The notes under the pieces are model-generated. The model saw only the letters and a list, made by a program, of their open reading frames with translations. It made no database searches and was not told the origin of the DNA. The position numbers were made by a program, and so were the translations under genes. A DNA stretch of 45,047 nucleotides, taken from Cruorifilaria tuberocauda. Taxonomy: Eukaryota; Nematoda; Chromadorea; Rhabditida; Onchocercidae. Below are positions 11,201 through 23,109 of this stretch, in pieces (within the stretch, counting starts at the first letter, position 1; the number at the start of each line of letters is the position of its first letter). The stretch covers positions 1-45,047 of the forward strand of contig JABVXU010000445.1 in the NCBI GenBank assembly GCA_013365365.1. The letters run 5' to 3'.

Positions 11201-14102
11201 TGTTAAATCCTACTATTATTTGCAATTATTATTATCGTGATCCGGTAAAACGTAATCCAGTTTTTGCATATTCCAGAAATCTTGGTAAAAGGTAAGTTTT
11301 CATCGTTAGTTTCTGTTGCTATCATTGTGATATATTTTCTTATTTGTTGCGTAATTTTTCTATGCAATTTTAATTTCGAAAAATTATGATATTTTTCATA
11401 ATACTAAAAATCATGATTTTTAAAATTGCTATTATTAAAACAATGTAAAAAGAAAAATATAATGAATTAATCATTATCTACGATAATATGATCAAATCGA
11501 AAAACACTCATAGAATTTATTTCATCATCGATTGATCACAGCTTTCGTGAGCAGAAACAAAATAATTTAACGAAACTTGAAACGATACCAGGAAATACTG
11601 ATAACACTTCATTCAATGATATTCCTAATAGTGAAATAATGATTAATTATCGCAGATAATGATCAATTCGTATGCAATTTTCAAATAACGTTAAAACAAC
11701 AAGTAATTATATCAATCTTAATTAATACAAAGGGAATGATTATATCCAATCATTTCACTACTAATCATTATCTATTATAATTGATAATGAAAAGGAGAAG
11801 TGATAACGGAACAGGAAATGTTAAAGAGTAAGATTTTATCCGAATTCTTTGAGAAATTCAAAAGTAAGAAACTGAAAATTCGATTAATCAGTGAAAAGAT
11901 TGATTTTTTGTTTTTTAAATTTATTTTTTAATCTCACATCCATTTCTTTTGCTTAGTAAAAAATTCAAAATTTATGAAATAAAATGAAAAGAGAACTTGC
12001 TTATTTATTACTTTGTTTACCTTGATAAAAGTAAAAAAAATGAAAGAATCTCAATGTAGTCGATCATCCGTACTTATTACTTATTTATCTTATACTGATA
12101 ATTCTTCAGGATATCAAGCAAACTTTTCATTAGCACAATAGATGATGATATTGATGTGACGATGAATTATAAACAAGCGACAAATTTGAATTCATTATCT
12201 GCTGATAACGATAGTTATCAAATTCAATCATTATTGTATGACGGGAAAGCGAGCAATATCGAATTGAATTTAAGCAATTTTCAAAATGTTAGTTCCCATC
12301 AGAATAGATAAAATGTGAATGAGCTGAAAATGGAATTTTTGAGAATTTAAGATTCCCAGCCTTATGATGTTATTAATTATTTCATTCTTTTCCGTTGATT
12401 AGACTGATTGATTCCATTGATCAGAGATCGTTCAAAAGATCGATCATGTGAATAGTTAGACTGTTTGGATGAAAAAAAAAGTGCTTTACTGAAATAAATT
12501 AGACAGAAAAGCTTTCAATTTAAGAATTTTGATCACTTAAGTTCGTTATTGTAATATGAGCATTTTATCAGTTATCAGTTTTTGTACAAACATGATAACA
12601 TTTTAATCAGACAAGCCAAGTTTAATTATTTCTGATGAATAACTCAAAAAATGTTTGTGAAGCTTTGCAGATTTGTCATTTTTATTTCTTGCTTTTACTT
12701 TTTCGATTATTTATCTTATCAATGCTTTACAGATCAGCATTGATAAACCAATCAATGGTTGCTTAACAATTACAAATAATTTCCTATTTGAGCAAACAAT
12801 TAATGCTCAAATTCAGGTTGATTTAACAAGTTATACTGGATTAGTAATCACACATGTTTATTTTTTCGAGAAAATATTTATCATACGAGCAAAACAAAGT
12901 ATGTAGTAATAGTTATTATAATATTTATTTTATTCTTTTGTTAATTATTTTTATCTTCTAATTAATCTTTAAATAGCTAGAGATATTACTTAAATTTAGA
13001 ACAAGTTGCAAGTTTTTTCTAATAGATATTTATAGAAAATAGCTTTACATGAATGAAATTCATTCTCTAATTATTTTAAATCATTTCAGAACAAAGAATG
13101 GAATTCAGCGTTCCATCTGATTACTTTCGTCATCTGTTCACGGAAGATTGGAATATTTCCATAATAGCATTTGTAAAAGTTTCATACAGCGGTGAACGAT
13201 TGTGTACACAACAAGTACTTACACTCTTGAAGCCTATATTATCCATCAAAAAAGTTAGTTCTTTTTTTAAATCAAATAAAACCTTCTAAGAAATAAGATA
13301 TTGCAGAGTTATTTGTTTTGAAATTTTAATGCATTAAGTTATTAGTCTAAGCTTAATTAACTTTCATAATTAACAAAATAAACAAACAAAGAAACAGAGT
13401 TATTTAAAGAGTAAATTACTTTTCTGTTAGAAGATCTTTTGTAACATTGTTGAAATTCAACAGTAAATTCTGTACCATGTTTCAGATCTTACCGAAGGAT
13501 TCTGTAGCTTCCAATACCGACGAAGAACAGTTTCAAATTTCGATTGTAAATTCATTAAATATATTACTCACAGGTTGTGATATCAGAATCGATGGTACCG
13601 GGTTAACATTTTACGATTCACCAATATTATATAGGTTAGTGATATATAATTTAATAACTTAACTTCAAATAATAATAATATCGTGAAAAATGAAAATATT
13701 ATCTTATCAGATGAATCTCATAGATGAAAAGAAAAAATTAAGCATTTCAGTATATTTTGTTATCATTCTTATCTTTTTAATTATTTAAGATCCGATGATT
13801 ATTCACAAAAGGTTTCAGATTATTAATTCACCTTATCCTATCAAAAGTTTTACCTTTGCTGTGGTTTGTAATAATTCAATCAATCGACTATAATTAAATT
13901 TGAAAATAAGTTTCAAGATTGAAAAAAGAAAGTAAGTAAAAAACCTAAGTAAAAGTATATTTCCAGGTCCATCGAAGCTCATAATACTTTAACGTTTTTG
14001 ACGAGCGCAATAAAGCGAACAAATTTACGTGAAAGAAAAATTGTTGCCGTATTTAATTGTGATCAATTAAAAAATGTACGAACTTATCTTGTAAGCGAAT
14101 AA
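5245..14102 (+). CDS. Transglutaminase-family protein with Ser in place of the catalytic Cys and a long N-terminal extension
   Basis: Fifteen exons: 5245-6646, 7005-7673, 8235-8453, 8624-8751, 8931-9045, 9153-9379, 9584-9758, 9898-10025, 10894-10993, 11096-11291, 12110-12287, 12733-12898, 13090-13253, 13486-13634, 13967-14102. All junctions keep phase; total 4152 nt, 1383 residues. Residues 1-690 are a basic, Ser/Asn-rich extension with a Cys cluster (NECCNCCIRCSC, 88-99), reminiscent of the acylated anchors of TGM1 and annulin. Residues 691-1383 match the transglutaminase layout: beta-sandwich (DEIHHT, IYRRG, TPSDIPIG, LFNPW, EEYVLNE), core (PSAWTG, YGQSWCYAG, WHYHIW, DATP), then two C-terminal barrels. 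The normal GQCW nucleophile is GQSW (Ser969). His1026, Asp1048 and Trp930 remain, at core positions nearly identical to TG2. Cross-linking is therefore doubtful; a scaffold role like band 4.2 is inferred. The exon 3 acceptor could instead be at 8228. Confidence 0.85.
7792..7977 (+). other. Open stretch in intron 2 of the transglutaminase-like gene
   Basis: After a TTTTAG acceptor the frame compatible with the phase-1 donor at 7673 reads ten codons (LYEVNQDWKE) to a TGA. The same frame then stays open for about 50 codons to a TAG at 7965-7967. The peptide looks protein-like, but the direct 7673-to-8235 splice is phase-correct and restores the family alignment. I treat this as intron. It may be an alternative terminal exon giving a protein without a transglutaminase core, or a decayed exon. 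Confidence 0.3.
11490..11667. repeat. Partial copy of exon 1 inside intron 10 of the same gene
   Basis: This stretch closely resembles 6380-6531 of exon 1 of the transglutaminase-like gene. The shared landmarks ATCAAATCGAAAAACACTCA, GATTGATCA, AACAAAATAATTTAACGAAA and CCAGGAAATA occur in the same order. The copy has an insertion of about 15 bp near 11610 and an in-frame TAG early on, so it cannot serve as an exon in the parental frame. It is an intragenic duplication in direct orientation, roughly 5 kb from its source. Confidence 0.85.
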
Positions 14103-15258
14103 TTAATGAATTATTTAATTGACGTTCTTGTCACCAGAATTGTTTGAAACTTAATGATATCAAAGATTTCATGGGAGAGAAAAGGAAGGGCAAACATTAT
14201 GAGCGAGGAAAATCGAGATTCTGGAAATGAAACTATTCCCATAAATGTTTTAAGAGTAACGTGAAATACGAGATATGGAGTTTGTTTCCGGAAACGATTG
14301 ATTACTTGAAAATGAGAAAAATGAACTGAAATTTACTTGCAACTAAATGAGAAATGAATTACTTTTTAAGTTAGTGATTTTATTTAAAAAATGAAATATG
14401 CTATAAATATGCTACATTAATCTTTCTTCATCGTGAAATTAACTAGATCCATAGATGCTATTCGAGAGATTATCATGAACTATTCATATTAATTGAAAAT
14501 GATCGAATAAATCGATCGATTGATCAAGAATGCAACTAAATTAGTTGAATCAAATGGAGCGAATTGTTGCTTCACGAATAATAATTATATAAATATTTAT
14601 TTATTAAAATAATCAGTGGTATTATTAATTAACACATGATACAGTTAATCAATAGACGAATTTCTTTAATTATTGATCATTGATTAAATTACTATTTAAT
14701 GAAGTTATTTCTTTTACGTAAGTAGACAGATTCCTTCTTTCCGTTTGGTGAGACTTACTTTTCGATTTACAGCAGGACTATGAGTAGCACTTGTAAATAT
14801 TCTATAAACGAAGAATCATTTAGGCATATAATGAATAGAGGCGGTCACGTAGTTTTACAAGATATAAAGTAGTATTGACGTAGACAGACAAGAGATAAGG
14901 TTAGTGATAACCATGTGGACATACGAGATTGTTTAATTTACCTTGGAAAGAAATGGATGTAAAAAGTGTCGTTAATTCAACACCTGATAGGCTTTTTTAG
15001 GACGACGAAGAAATCAATATTCATATAACTAAATGTAATAAATTCCTATATCTAAAGATTAGTAATTTGATTTGATATATCGAAAGATTAGCTATTGAAA
15101 CGCTTAACGATTGTTATCATGCAAGGTTTCTTGTATCTGTTATCAATGATAAATTATCCAATATTAGAAAAAATTTCTCTAAATTTATTTGTAAAATCCA
15201 AACTTTTTATGCTAAATGTATGAATTGAAATTATCATAAAAATTAAGAAAAAAAGCTA
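14103..15258. other. Intergenic DNA between convergent genes
   Basis: Contains the 3' regions of the transglutaminase-like gene (+) and the GPCR gene (-). I see no coding exon, RNA gene or repeat of note. AATAAA-like signals are frequent because of the base composition and cannot be assigned. Confidence 0.55.
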
Positions 15259-18200
15259 TCATAATAATAGAAAAAATTTATTAAAGTTCTTCAGTAAACA
15301 GCAGTTAACCTTGCGAATTTGAACATCGTTTAATCCTGAATTGCTTACGATCCACTACAAAATATATACTGTTGTACTTTAATCCAAATTTCAATACATG
15401 ATGCATGTATCTGTAATTACTGTAGTTACCGTATTTATATGAAGTAATCCACAATTAATGAAAATTTATTTAGTTCTTTTTAAGTATTTGACAAAATGAA
15501 ACATACCAGAATTGGTGCTAGCAATGGATATATGAATCGTAACCAATTTAGTATTATATCGCCAACTTGTGGAATTTTAAAGTCATAATCATCATTCAAT
15601 ATTTCATTACTATTTCGAATCTGAAATTAATAACTTAAATGCATGTATCATTCATTCTTTGCTCAAACATATTTAGTAACTTAGAGAAGAAGGATGATTA
15701 AATTATGATTAATAATGTTTATTATATCTAAATAATTGAATCGTTCAGATTATCAAGTAATTTTATGATAGGAATTATTTAAGATAAACATGAATTATAT
15801 TAAAGGAAATTTTTTTTAAAGGTGAAATATACAAAGTTTTATTCTTATGCTAAAATAAATAGTAATTTCAATACATGACAATCAAAATTTGGAAAGTTTA
15901 CACGTGAATTTAATTAATTACACATTCCTAAAATTTGCAGTCAATGTGTCTTTCCTCTTTTTTCTAGAGTAATTCTAAATTCGAATAAAAATTTGAAAAT
16001 TACCTGCATGAAAAAGTTCAGTATGGTATACGGTCCATTAAAGAGGATAAATAAAATGATAAGAAGTAAGACAAGTTTTGAGAAATTCTGACTGTCTTGA
16101 TAAATCTCAGATGTGCAACTTATCCGCAACGATTGCTTTCTGTATTGAATATGACGCGACAAAAGAGCCGCGGAACAAATCAGTATGATTATGAGACAAG
16201 TAACATAAATCAATGCGCATATTATCGGATATAGGATTGGAACTTTCCTGAAATCTCATTTTTAATCAAATAATTAATTTACATTACTGTTGCAGCATTT
16301 CTTGTTGTGCGTACTATTTATTTGTTTAAGTAAATTACGAAATATCCATAGTTTTAGAAAAAAATTTAACATAAATATAATTGATTTCACTTTCAATCAT
16401 TTCCCTAAATTTCGTAAAATGTTTACAAATGACAGTTTTAATGATATGGATTTGATTATTTAGAAAATTATTTACAATTAGGGTCGAGAGGAGAAATATA
16501 AAGGATATATAGCCGTTTAAGCTTTCCTCAAAACTTTGCAAATATTTCCCGATTGATTCAATTAGCGGATAACGGGGACGATCTAGTCCAGTCGGACGAC
16601 GGGGATGAATTAATCTGATAACCAAATTTCCTTCTTGCCATCTCTGCGAGCTTATCAAAGTTAAATATCATCTTACAAATCTCGCTGCAAGCTTACATTT
16701 ATCCTTTAGAACTTGGAACTTTTCCTTCCTCACTTCTCAACATCAACCGGAAAAGAGTCCAGCAGACGATATCTGCTACATCTATGATAGAATAGGCTTA
16801 GTTCAAATATTACCTGCTATACCTGAATACTAGAAAACAAAGGAAAAAATTGGGAATGCCTAAATATTGGAAATACTTTAATGTGATAAACTTTTGCAAC
16901 TAAACACTTAACAATTTCACAAGTTTCCTGTATTCAGATTCCTGTATTCAGAAATTTGAAAAAAAGCTAACCTTCCGATATTGCAATTAAACCGAACTTC
17001 GAAATATCTAACAGGTATATGAGATGTTAGCATAGGTAGAGCTAGACAAATACCTATCGTCCATACAACAATAATGAAGGCTAATGTTTGCAAATCTTTG
17101 AATATTAATTGATTTGGAAAATATAATGTGATGGTGCGTTCGATAGCCATTAACATTAAGCTCATTAGTAATTCCATACTGATAAGCTGCAATATCACTT
17201 CACTTCTTGTTAACGATTAGCTACAGTCTCGCAAATTCGTACAGACTTTGGTCATTATCAAAAGCAAAATTTGCTGAAAACGATTTGTGATATGGGATGA
17301 AGTTGAAGTAATGATACGGGAAAACAGTTAGAACATTTGAAAAGTATAGTGCAGTGGAAATTTCTAGAAATATAATTCTTAGAAAAAGTTAAAATTAGAG
17401 TTAAAGTACTTTTACAGAAAGTTTAAGCAATCAAAGATGCTATAGCAATAAAAAATATATTATTTTTATTTCGTTTCTTCTTATTGCTATATTCAAATTA
17501 TATCATGCCTTCTACAACTTGATAATACTTATAGCTAAAAAGTTTTTGTCCAAAATATTTGAATGATAATGATTGATATTTAGTGATTATCAAAATGAAA
17601 CAGCAAAAAGTGAACGAACATAAAAGAAAATTATATTTAAGCCAAATGTCATAATGTTTTAATATCCAATCATCATTAAATTTTAAATTCTATTTTATTG
17701 CAATTATTTAAATAGGTGCAAAATAATGTTAATAACATTAGCAATCAATTATGGTTGTTATCTAAACGTACGTAAGACTTCTCGGAAAACGTCCCGTACG
17801 TAAGACTTCTTGGAAACATCCCGTGACAAATATCCTCGTGATTTTCTGCCTTTTTAATTGCAATATATTGGAATTTATTTACCTGTTCAAGAGTTGCATT
17901 CCAACGACATAGCGTTAAATCGGAAAGCCAATTACTATCGGTAATAAACGAAAGTGAAATGAACATACCGGATAATACATCAAGAATATTCAATATAGTC
18001 AAATTGCAGAATAACACGAAAAGTTGAACTGAACGAAGTTCTCGACTGTAAAAATAACACTAATCAATACAATAATGTCGAAATGAAGCAATAACTTTCA
18101 CTGATATATAAAAATCAAAAGTAAATAAAAACATTGAAAACTTTGATTTTATCACATTTTGTTCGTTTCTAATCCTAAAGTAAATCAATCAATAAATTTT

Positions 18201-18540
18201 TCTCTTTTTGTTGTCTATAAAATTAAGCAATTATGTGTCATTCATGTTTTTCTCTAAGAATAATGATTTTATGATTTTCTACTTCCATATATTTAAGCTA
18301 TATAAATGTATCATTTTGTTTCATACAATAAATCTTATCGGAAATTTTGTAATATCAACTAAAGTTACTTTGAAAGTATCGTAAAAGTTACCTTGAAAGT
18401 ATCGTAACCAATAGGATTATATTGAAAAGAGCAGAGAAAGTTGCAAATAATCCAATTAAAATGATTGTTGTTGTTTGTAGGTTATTGCTTCTACCATGAT
18501 TTATATCACTTACGATACTATCATGTAAAACGTACTCCAT
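15259..18540 (-). CDS. Rhodopsin-class seven-transmembrane receptor (orphan GPCR)
   Basis: Six exons on the minus strand: 18540-18392, 18045-17883, 17186-16972, 16247-16004, 15620-15507, 15354-15259; 981 nt, 326 residues, all phases consistent. TM1 (about 25-47) has the conserved Asn in LFNIILL. TM2 has LNILDVL with the conserved Asp. An ECL1 Trp and the Cys of LCRWN precede TM3, which ends in AIERT (DRY position, 119-122). TM4 has W and P in VVWTIGICLALP. TM5 has the Pro of LYPII. TM6 reads LFILFNGPY, so CWxP is altered. TM7 reads NWLRFIYPLLAPILW, without a classic NPxxY. The short N-terminus and the motif pattern suggest a peptide or orphan nematode receptor in the plasma membrane; the ligand is unknown. 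The last exon is the least certain: an AAG|GTTAAC donor inside it could lead to a further exon. Confidence 0.75.
17767..17822. repeat. 28-bp tandem duplication in GPCR intron 2
   Basis: Two adjacent 28-bp units beginning CGTACGTAAGACTTCT (17767-17794 and 17795-17822), differing at a few positions. They lie wholly within the intron between GPCR exons 2 and 3. Confidence 0.85.
18364..18409. repeat. 23-bp tandem duplication spanning a GPCR splice donor
   Basis: Two 23-bp units beginning GTTAC(T/C)TTGAAAGTATCG on the plus strand (18364-18386, 18387-18409). On the coding strand this duplicates the end of exon 1 together with its GTAACT donor. The outer donor (after 18392) preserves frame. Use of the inner one would add 23 nt and shift it. 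Confidence 0.8.
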
Positions 18541-20430
18541 CTATCGTAGTATTATCACTTACGTTGCTATTGTAGTATATCTTACGATATTATCATGTAT
18601 TCCATTCCTAAATTAATCATTTCGGAAATTTTAAAAACTTACGTTACTCTTACTTTAGAATAGAATTCCTTGTCAGGATTTCTTTTTTTCTTTTTTTTTT
18701 TTGATATTACAAATATTGGAATATGAAGAAGTAAATTACTATTAGTTTAAAAAATTTCAGTAAAGACTAGCGAATATGATGTCGACAGGAAATCATTGAT
18801 TATTTAACGAGAAGATAATTTGAATTACTGATCAGATAAGCAATTTGCATGGATCGATGATAACTGTCATAGAAATGCGTGCAGAACTGATTACTGAAAC
18901 ATATTTAAATTTATTTCAGAAATTCAAAAAGAATATATATGACAAAGAAACGCTTTTTCATTTCCTTAAGTATTGTAATACATTTTTATCATTCAGATTG
19001 GAATGATAAAATGATACGGTATGATTTTCATTAATCTTATATTCGATGATAAGCTTTATCAGCACTTTATCTGTACGTTCGTTCTCGTCCTTATATCCAA
19101 TTAGATTCTATCCTTTGTTAATAGTTAAATATCGTATAATAAATTCTTTTATGCATTCATTCTGTTCACTTCATAGCAACGCAGATTGTTATAGAATTGA
19201 TTTTAAAGTGAAAAAGAAAAAAGTTACTTGCTGTAAGAATGGTAATTAATTATCCAATAGTTCTTGCCTTCACTCCAATATTTATCTCTACCTGAATAAG
19301 TAATATCATCACGTTTCTAATATCTCCTGCCATTACCTGTCTGACCTGAAATAGTTCTTTATCGGAACTGAATAAAAAAAAGTAATTGTTCGAAAGAAAA
19401 ATAATATCTATTGAATGACAATAAATAATAATATCGTAACAACCTGAAATTTATAGCAAGAAAGATTGGCGCAATGAAATCTATTATTGCCCTCGGAATA
19501 CAATTCAATACAGTTAGCCAAAGTTCACAACATTCCTAGGCTCTGTTCACAGTACTGATTATCAAGATGATCTGGGGAGTCGTATTCATCGCAGATAATC
19601 ATATCGATGGATACAAATGAATGAAACCGGTCAACTACGGAATGTCATTAAGCATATTTTAGGTGCAAAGAGTCATCAGGTCTCCCGTAGCAACATCGAA
19701 TTCACTGCTATCTTATTTGTTCTGGCATAAACCTTTAAGACTGAATATATAATCTTTTTAAGACTGCAGAAATTTATTTACAATCAATGGATATTCATGC
19801 CAGTTTACCTGAATAAGCATGTCTGTTTGATTCACATAACATTGAATTGTTAATATAGACTATGATTTATCAGTGACTATTTTATTTTATTGCATGCAAA
19901 CTGTTTTTCAATTCACAGTACAAATTTTGCTACAAAATTTAACCTTCAACTTAATCTATTGATTAAAGATAAAATAAACGAAGTTCTGATAATCTGAATC
20001 AATAAATAATCACTGACAAATTTTTAACTCCCCACAACTTTTCACATCTATGTCTTCTATTTATTTCTTTGAATTCTCCAATTTTCATTCGTGTACATCA
20101 GATTTTCTTCAATCTTGATCATAAACAGTATTATGCCGGAATATTCTATCCTGAAACTGATTGCATTGAAATCATTTCACGTACATTATAGTATTCCTGA
20201 TTAGAAAATATAATAATATAAACAAAATATTTAAATCAATATTTTTGAATAAAATCATTTCTGCGTTCAGTTTTTGTTTTGATTTTACGAAAATATCAAT
20301 TCGATAGTATTCGATAGTATTCAAAGCAACGGTTCGTTGAATTTGTTTGACCTATGTAAAAGCCGGTTGTATGGAGGTTGTCTGGGATTTTATGGAGGTT
20401 TTCTGGCATTGTATGGAACTGTCATTTTCG
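18541..20430. other. Intergenic DNA between GPCR and zinc-finger cluster
   Basis: No coding exon recognised on either strand. The portion at about 19480-19740 is less AT-rich than its surroundings and may be an old inserted element, but no open frame or terminal repeat is visible. Short direct repeats (TTCGATAGTA, TATGGAGGTT) occur at 20300-20420. Confidence 0.5.
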
Positions 20431-20432
20431 TT

Positions 20433-20507
20433 GTGACTAACAAAAACCGTTCCTGGATATAACGGAAACGAAAGCATTATACAATAAGATTAGGGTTCTG
20501 TGATTTT
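20433..20507 (+). repeat. Duplicated 5' flank, copy A of the zinc-finger unit
   Basis: About 75 bp, starting GTGACTAACAAAAACCGT and ending TTCTGTGATTTT, closely match 21775-21855 upstream of copy B. They mark the left boundary of the tandem duplication and may include shared promoter elements. In copy A the leader exon that should follow is absent: the finger exon begins only about 70 bp later. Confidence 0.75.
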
Positions 20508-20575
20508 TTCCTTTAATTATTATTTGTTCGGAGGAAAATAATAATCAAATTTTTAATTATTTTAGGTCATTTTAG

Positions 20576-21046
20576 GTATCAAATGTGAGTGACCTGTCTT
20601 CAAAAGGACTAAGAAATAATGACGAAATGATAGCTGTGGCCAATAACACTGAAGGAAACAAAAAACGATTCAAATTTGACCTATGCAGGGTCTGCACACA
20701 GTCTGAAAATTCACCGGAAGATTCATACCGGTGAAAAAGAACATGAATGGACATATGCAGTTTACGATTCTTACAATCAGGTAATCTGAATGTTTATAAG
20801 AAGATACATACCGGTGAAAAGGAATACGAATGTGACGTGTGCAACAAAGCATTCAGACAGGTTAGCCATCTGAGAAGACACAAACGGATACGTGAAAACA
20901 TACGTCAGTTCAAATGTGATGAATGTGGTAGGAAATTCATTGACAAATCTGATTTGAAAGAGACACAAAAATCCAAATGGGAAACTGTACTCTACCGTAA
21001 CCTCCTCCATTACACCGACAGTAGATCTTTGCCACTGCTGTGTTAA
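20576..21046 (+). pseudogene. C2H2 zinc-finger gene copy A, frameshifted
   Basis: After a TTTTAG acceptor the frame reads VSNVSDLSS and NNTEGNKKRFKFD, clearly paralogous to copy B at 22323. It then hits TGA within the first finger. The next piece (LKIHRKIHTGEKEHEW) is in another frame, and the rest (MDICSLRFLQSGNLNVYKKIH, CDVCNKAFRQVSHLRRH, CDECGRKF) is in a third, so at least two frameshifts separate the fingers. The end is also altered relative to B. The leader exon is missing. About 130 bp of 3' flank resembles that of copy B. I read it as a decayed tandem duplicate; the longest open piece (20747-21046) is unlikely to be a functional protein. Confidence 0.75.
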
Positions 21047-21982
21047 TAAAGCAAATAGTTTCATTCGCAACACTATAAATTATTGTATTGTAGTAGCTTA
21101 AATTGTATTTGTACTGTTTTTTAATGCTTGTTCATTATTCTCTAATTGAATGTCAGAAGTGAATAATAAATTAAATACGAAATTTCGATTATTCGACAGA
21201 ACTTCATATTGCATTCAATTTTGCTCAAAAATTTTCATGCTATTTTAATCATTATTAGTTTTATATAAGCGATCATGATAGGAAAAACAATATCAGGTGA
21301 TTAAAACAGAAGCAACCAATTCTCGGCTTTTCATTGTACCTTAATTTGTCAGAGGACATATGTTAATCATAAAATATTGCAGCATTAATAATAAATTTTA
21401 TTCTACAAAACTTGCATGGGAATTTCATTCTCAAGCAAAATCATGCACTACAAATATTGAATTAGACTGCAACTGAAACATACTTAACTTTTTGTTAAAC
21501 AATTTTGAATCTCAATTCCAAATTTCCCTTAAGCCAACAAACTCTCGAGACCGATTTGAATTTTGATCATGTGTTTTACTTTTAACTTTGATTGTTCCAG
21601 CAACAATCAGTTTGAATTCTAAATTGAAATGAATTTGAAACAGATTCAAATTACTTTTTGATGACAGCCTCTCATCATTTTAAAATCATTGTAGACCACT
21701 TTTCATATGTTTTATTCTATTCCGAATTTCGTGATGAGTTTGTTACCGGTTATAATCGCATTTGTATTTCCATTGTGACTAACAAAAACCGTTTCCGGAT
21801 ATAACGGAAACGAAAGCATTATGCAATACAATACGATTAGAGTTCTGTGATTTTCACCGGTCATAAATCGAATGGCTTATCGGAATGCATTGTTGCTTCC
21901 GTGCGTTGGTTGTCTGATAACAATTTCGAAAATATTCTCCAATATTCCTTATCTTATCATTTCCCGAAAATTGTTATCGAAC

Positions 21983-23105
21983 ATGCTACTACCATACTAT
22001 TTCGCGGTGTTTGTATTGCCGTCGTATATCGGGCAAATAACGGTACGTGAATAATTAAGTTTATTCTTGATCTTAACAAAGGACAAAACTGTTAGTTGAA
22101 AACGAAATTGAGTTTTTCTTGTCACTTCCAAAAGAGACAACATTTTGCGATCACGTGTTAAACGTGAAAAGTTTGTATATTCGATCCGTTAATCGTTCAG
22201 TCAAAAATCAATGATTTTCAAATTACTTTTACAATTCATCGAGCTACACTGATTATAACTGTGTGAAAATCTCAAAGAAATAATCATCAAATCTATCAAC
22301 TAATCATCATAGGTTATTTCAGGTATCAAATGTGGGCGATCTGTCTTCAATACTAATAGGACCAAGAAATGACAACGGAATAATACCTCTGACTAATAAT
22401 ACTAAAGAAAAGAGAAAACGGTTCAAATGTGATGAATGCAATAAGCAATTCGGACATTTAGGCCATCTGAATGTCCACAAGAGAATGCATACAGGTAAAA
22501 GAGAATATCAATGTGACGTATGCGAGAATCAATTCCGTCAACTAAGTCATCTGAAAGACCATCAGACGATACATACCGGTGAAAAAAAGTTCAAATGTGA
22601 TATATGTGGTAAGCAATTCAGACGTTCAAGCGAGCTAAAAGTTCACAAAAGGATACATACCGATGAAAAAGCATACGAATGTGACGTATGTCACAAACGA
22701 TTCCGACATTTAAGCACTTTGAGATGTCATAGGAAGACACATACCCGTGAAAAAGAATTCAGATGCGACGTACGCGGAAAGCAATGCAGGTATTTAAGTG
22801 ATCTTAGAGAACACAAGAAAACCCACGATGACGAGAACAAATACAAATGTGACGTTTGCAACAAAGCATTCACACGGATCGGATATCTGATAGGAGACAG
22901 TGCGATACAGGGCAATGCACGTCAATTCAAATGTGATGAATGTGGTAGGAAATTCACTGAAAACTCTGATCCACAAAAACAGGAGGAGCATGAAGATCGT
23001 ACTGGGAAACTGTACTCTACAGTAAGCCCCTTAATTGCGATGGCAGAAGATATCTTTGCCACTGATATGTTAATAAATCAAGTAATTTCATTTGCAGGAT
23101 TATAA
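21983..23105 (+). CDS. C2H2 zinc-finger protein with a signal-peptide-like first exon (copy B)
   Basis: Two exons: 21983-22042 (20 codons, donor ACG|GTACGTG) and 22323-23105; phase 0; 280 residues. Exon 1 encodes a short leader (start MLLPYYFAVFVL, end SYIGQIT) with a hydrophobic core and a small residue before a plausible cleavage site. The exon 2 region contains an NNT sequon, then seven finger units in TGEK-type spacing. Fingers 1-4 (from FKCDEC at about 54) have complete Cys2His2 sets. Finger 5 has Arg for the second Cys (CDVR), finger 6 has lost its histidines and finger 7 its His spacing. The ATG at 21872 would add 37 residues, also hydrophobic. The GTG at 22332 is not a start; the frame is entered by splicing. 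A nuclear DNA-binding role is usual for this family; the leader argues for secretion or ER entry instead, which is inference. Confidence 0.6.
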
Positions 23106-23109
23106 ATTA

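Noticed and set aside
16335..16658. 107-codon minus-strand ORF between GPCR exons 3 and 4
   Set aside because: Exons 3 (ends 16972) and 4 (starts 16247) join in phase and give continuous TM4-TM5 topology, so this lies in an intron; no motif was seen.
20777..21073. Minus-strand ORFs antisense to the zinc-finger copies (also 22727-22991)
   Set aside because: They are mirror reading of the repetitive finger-coding strand.
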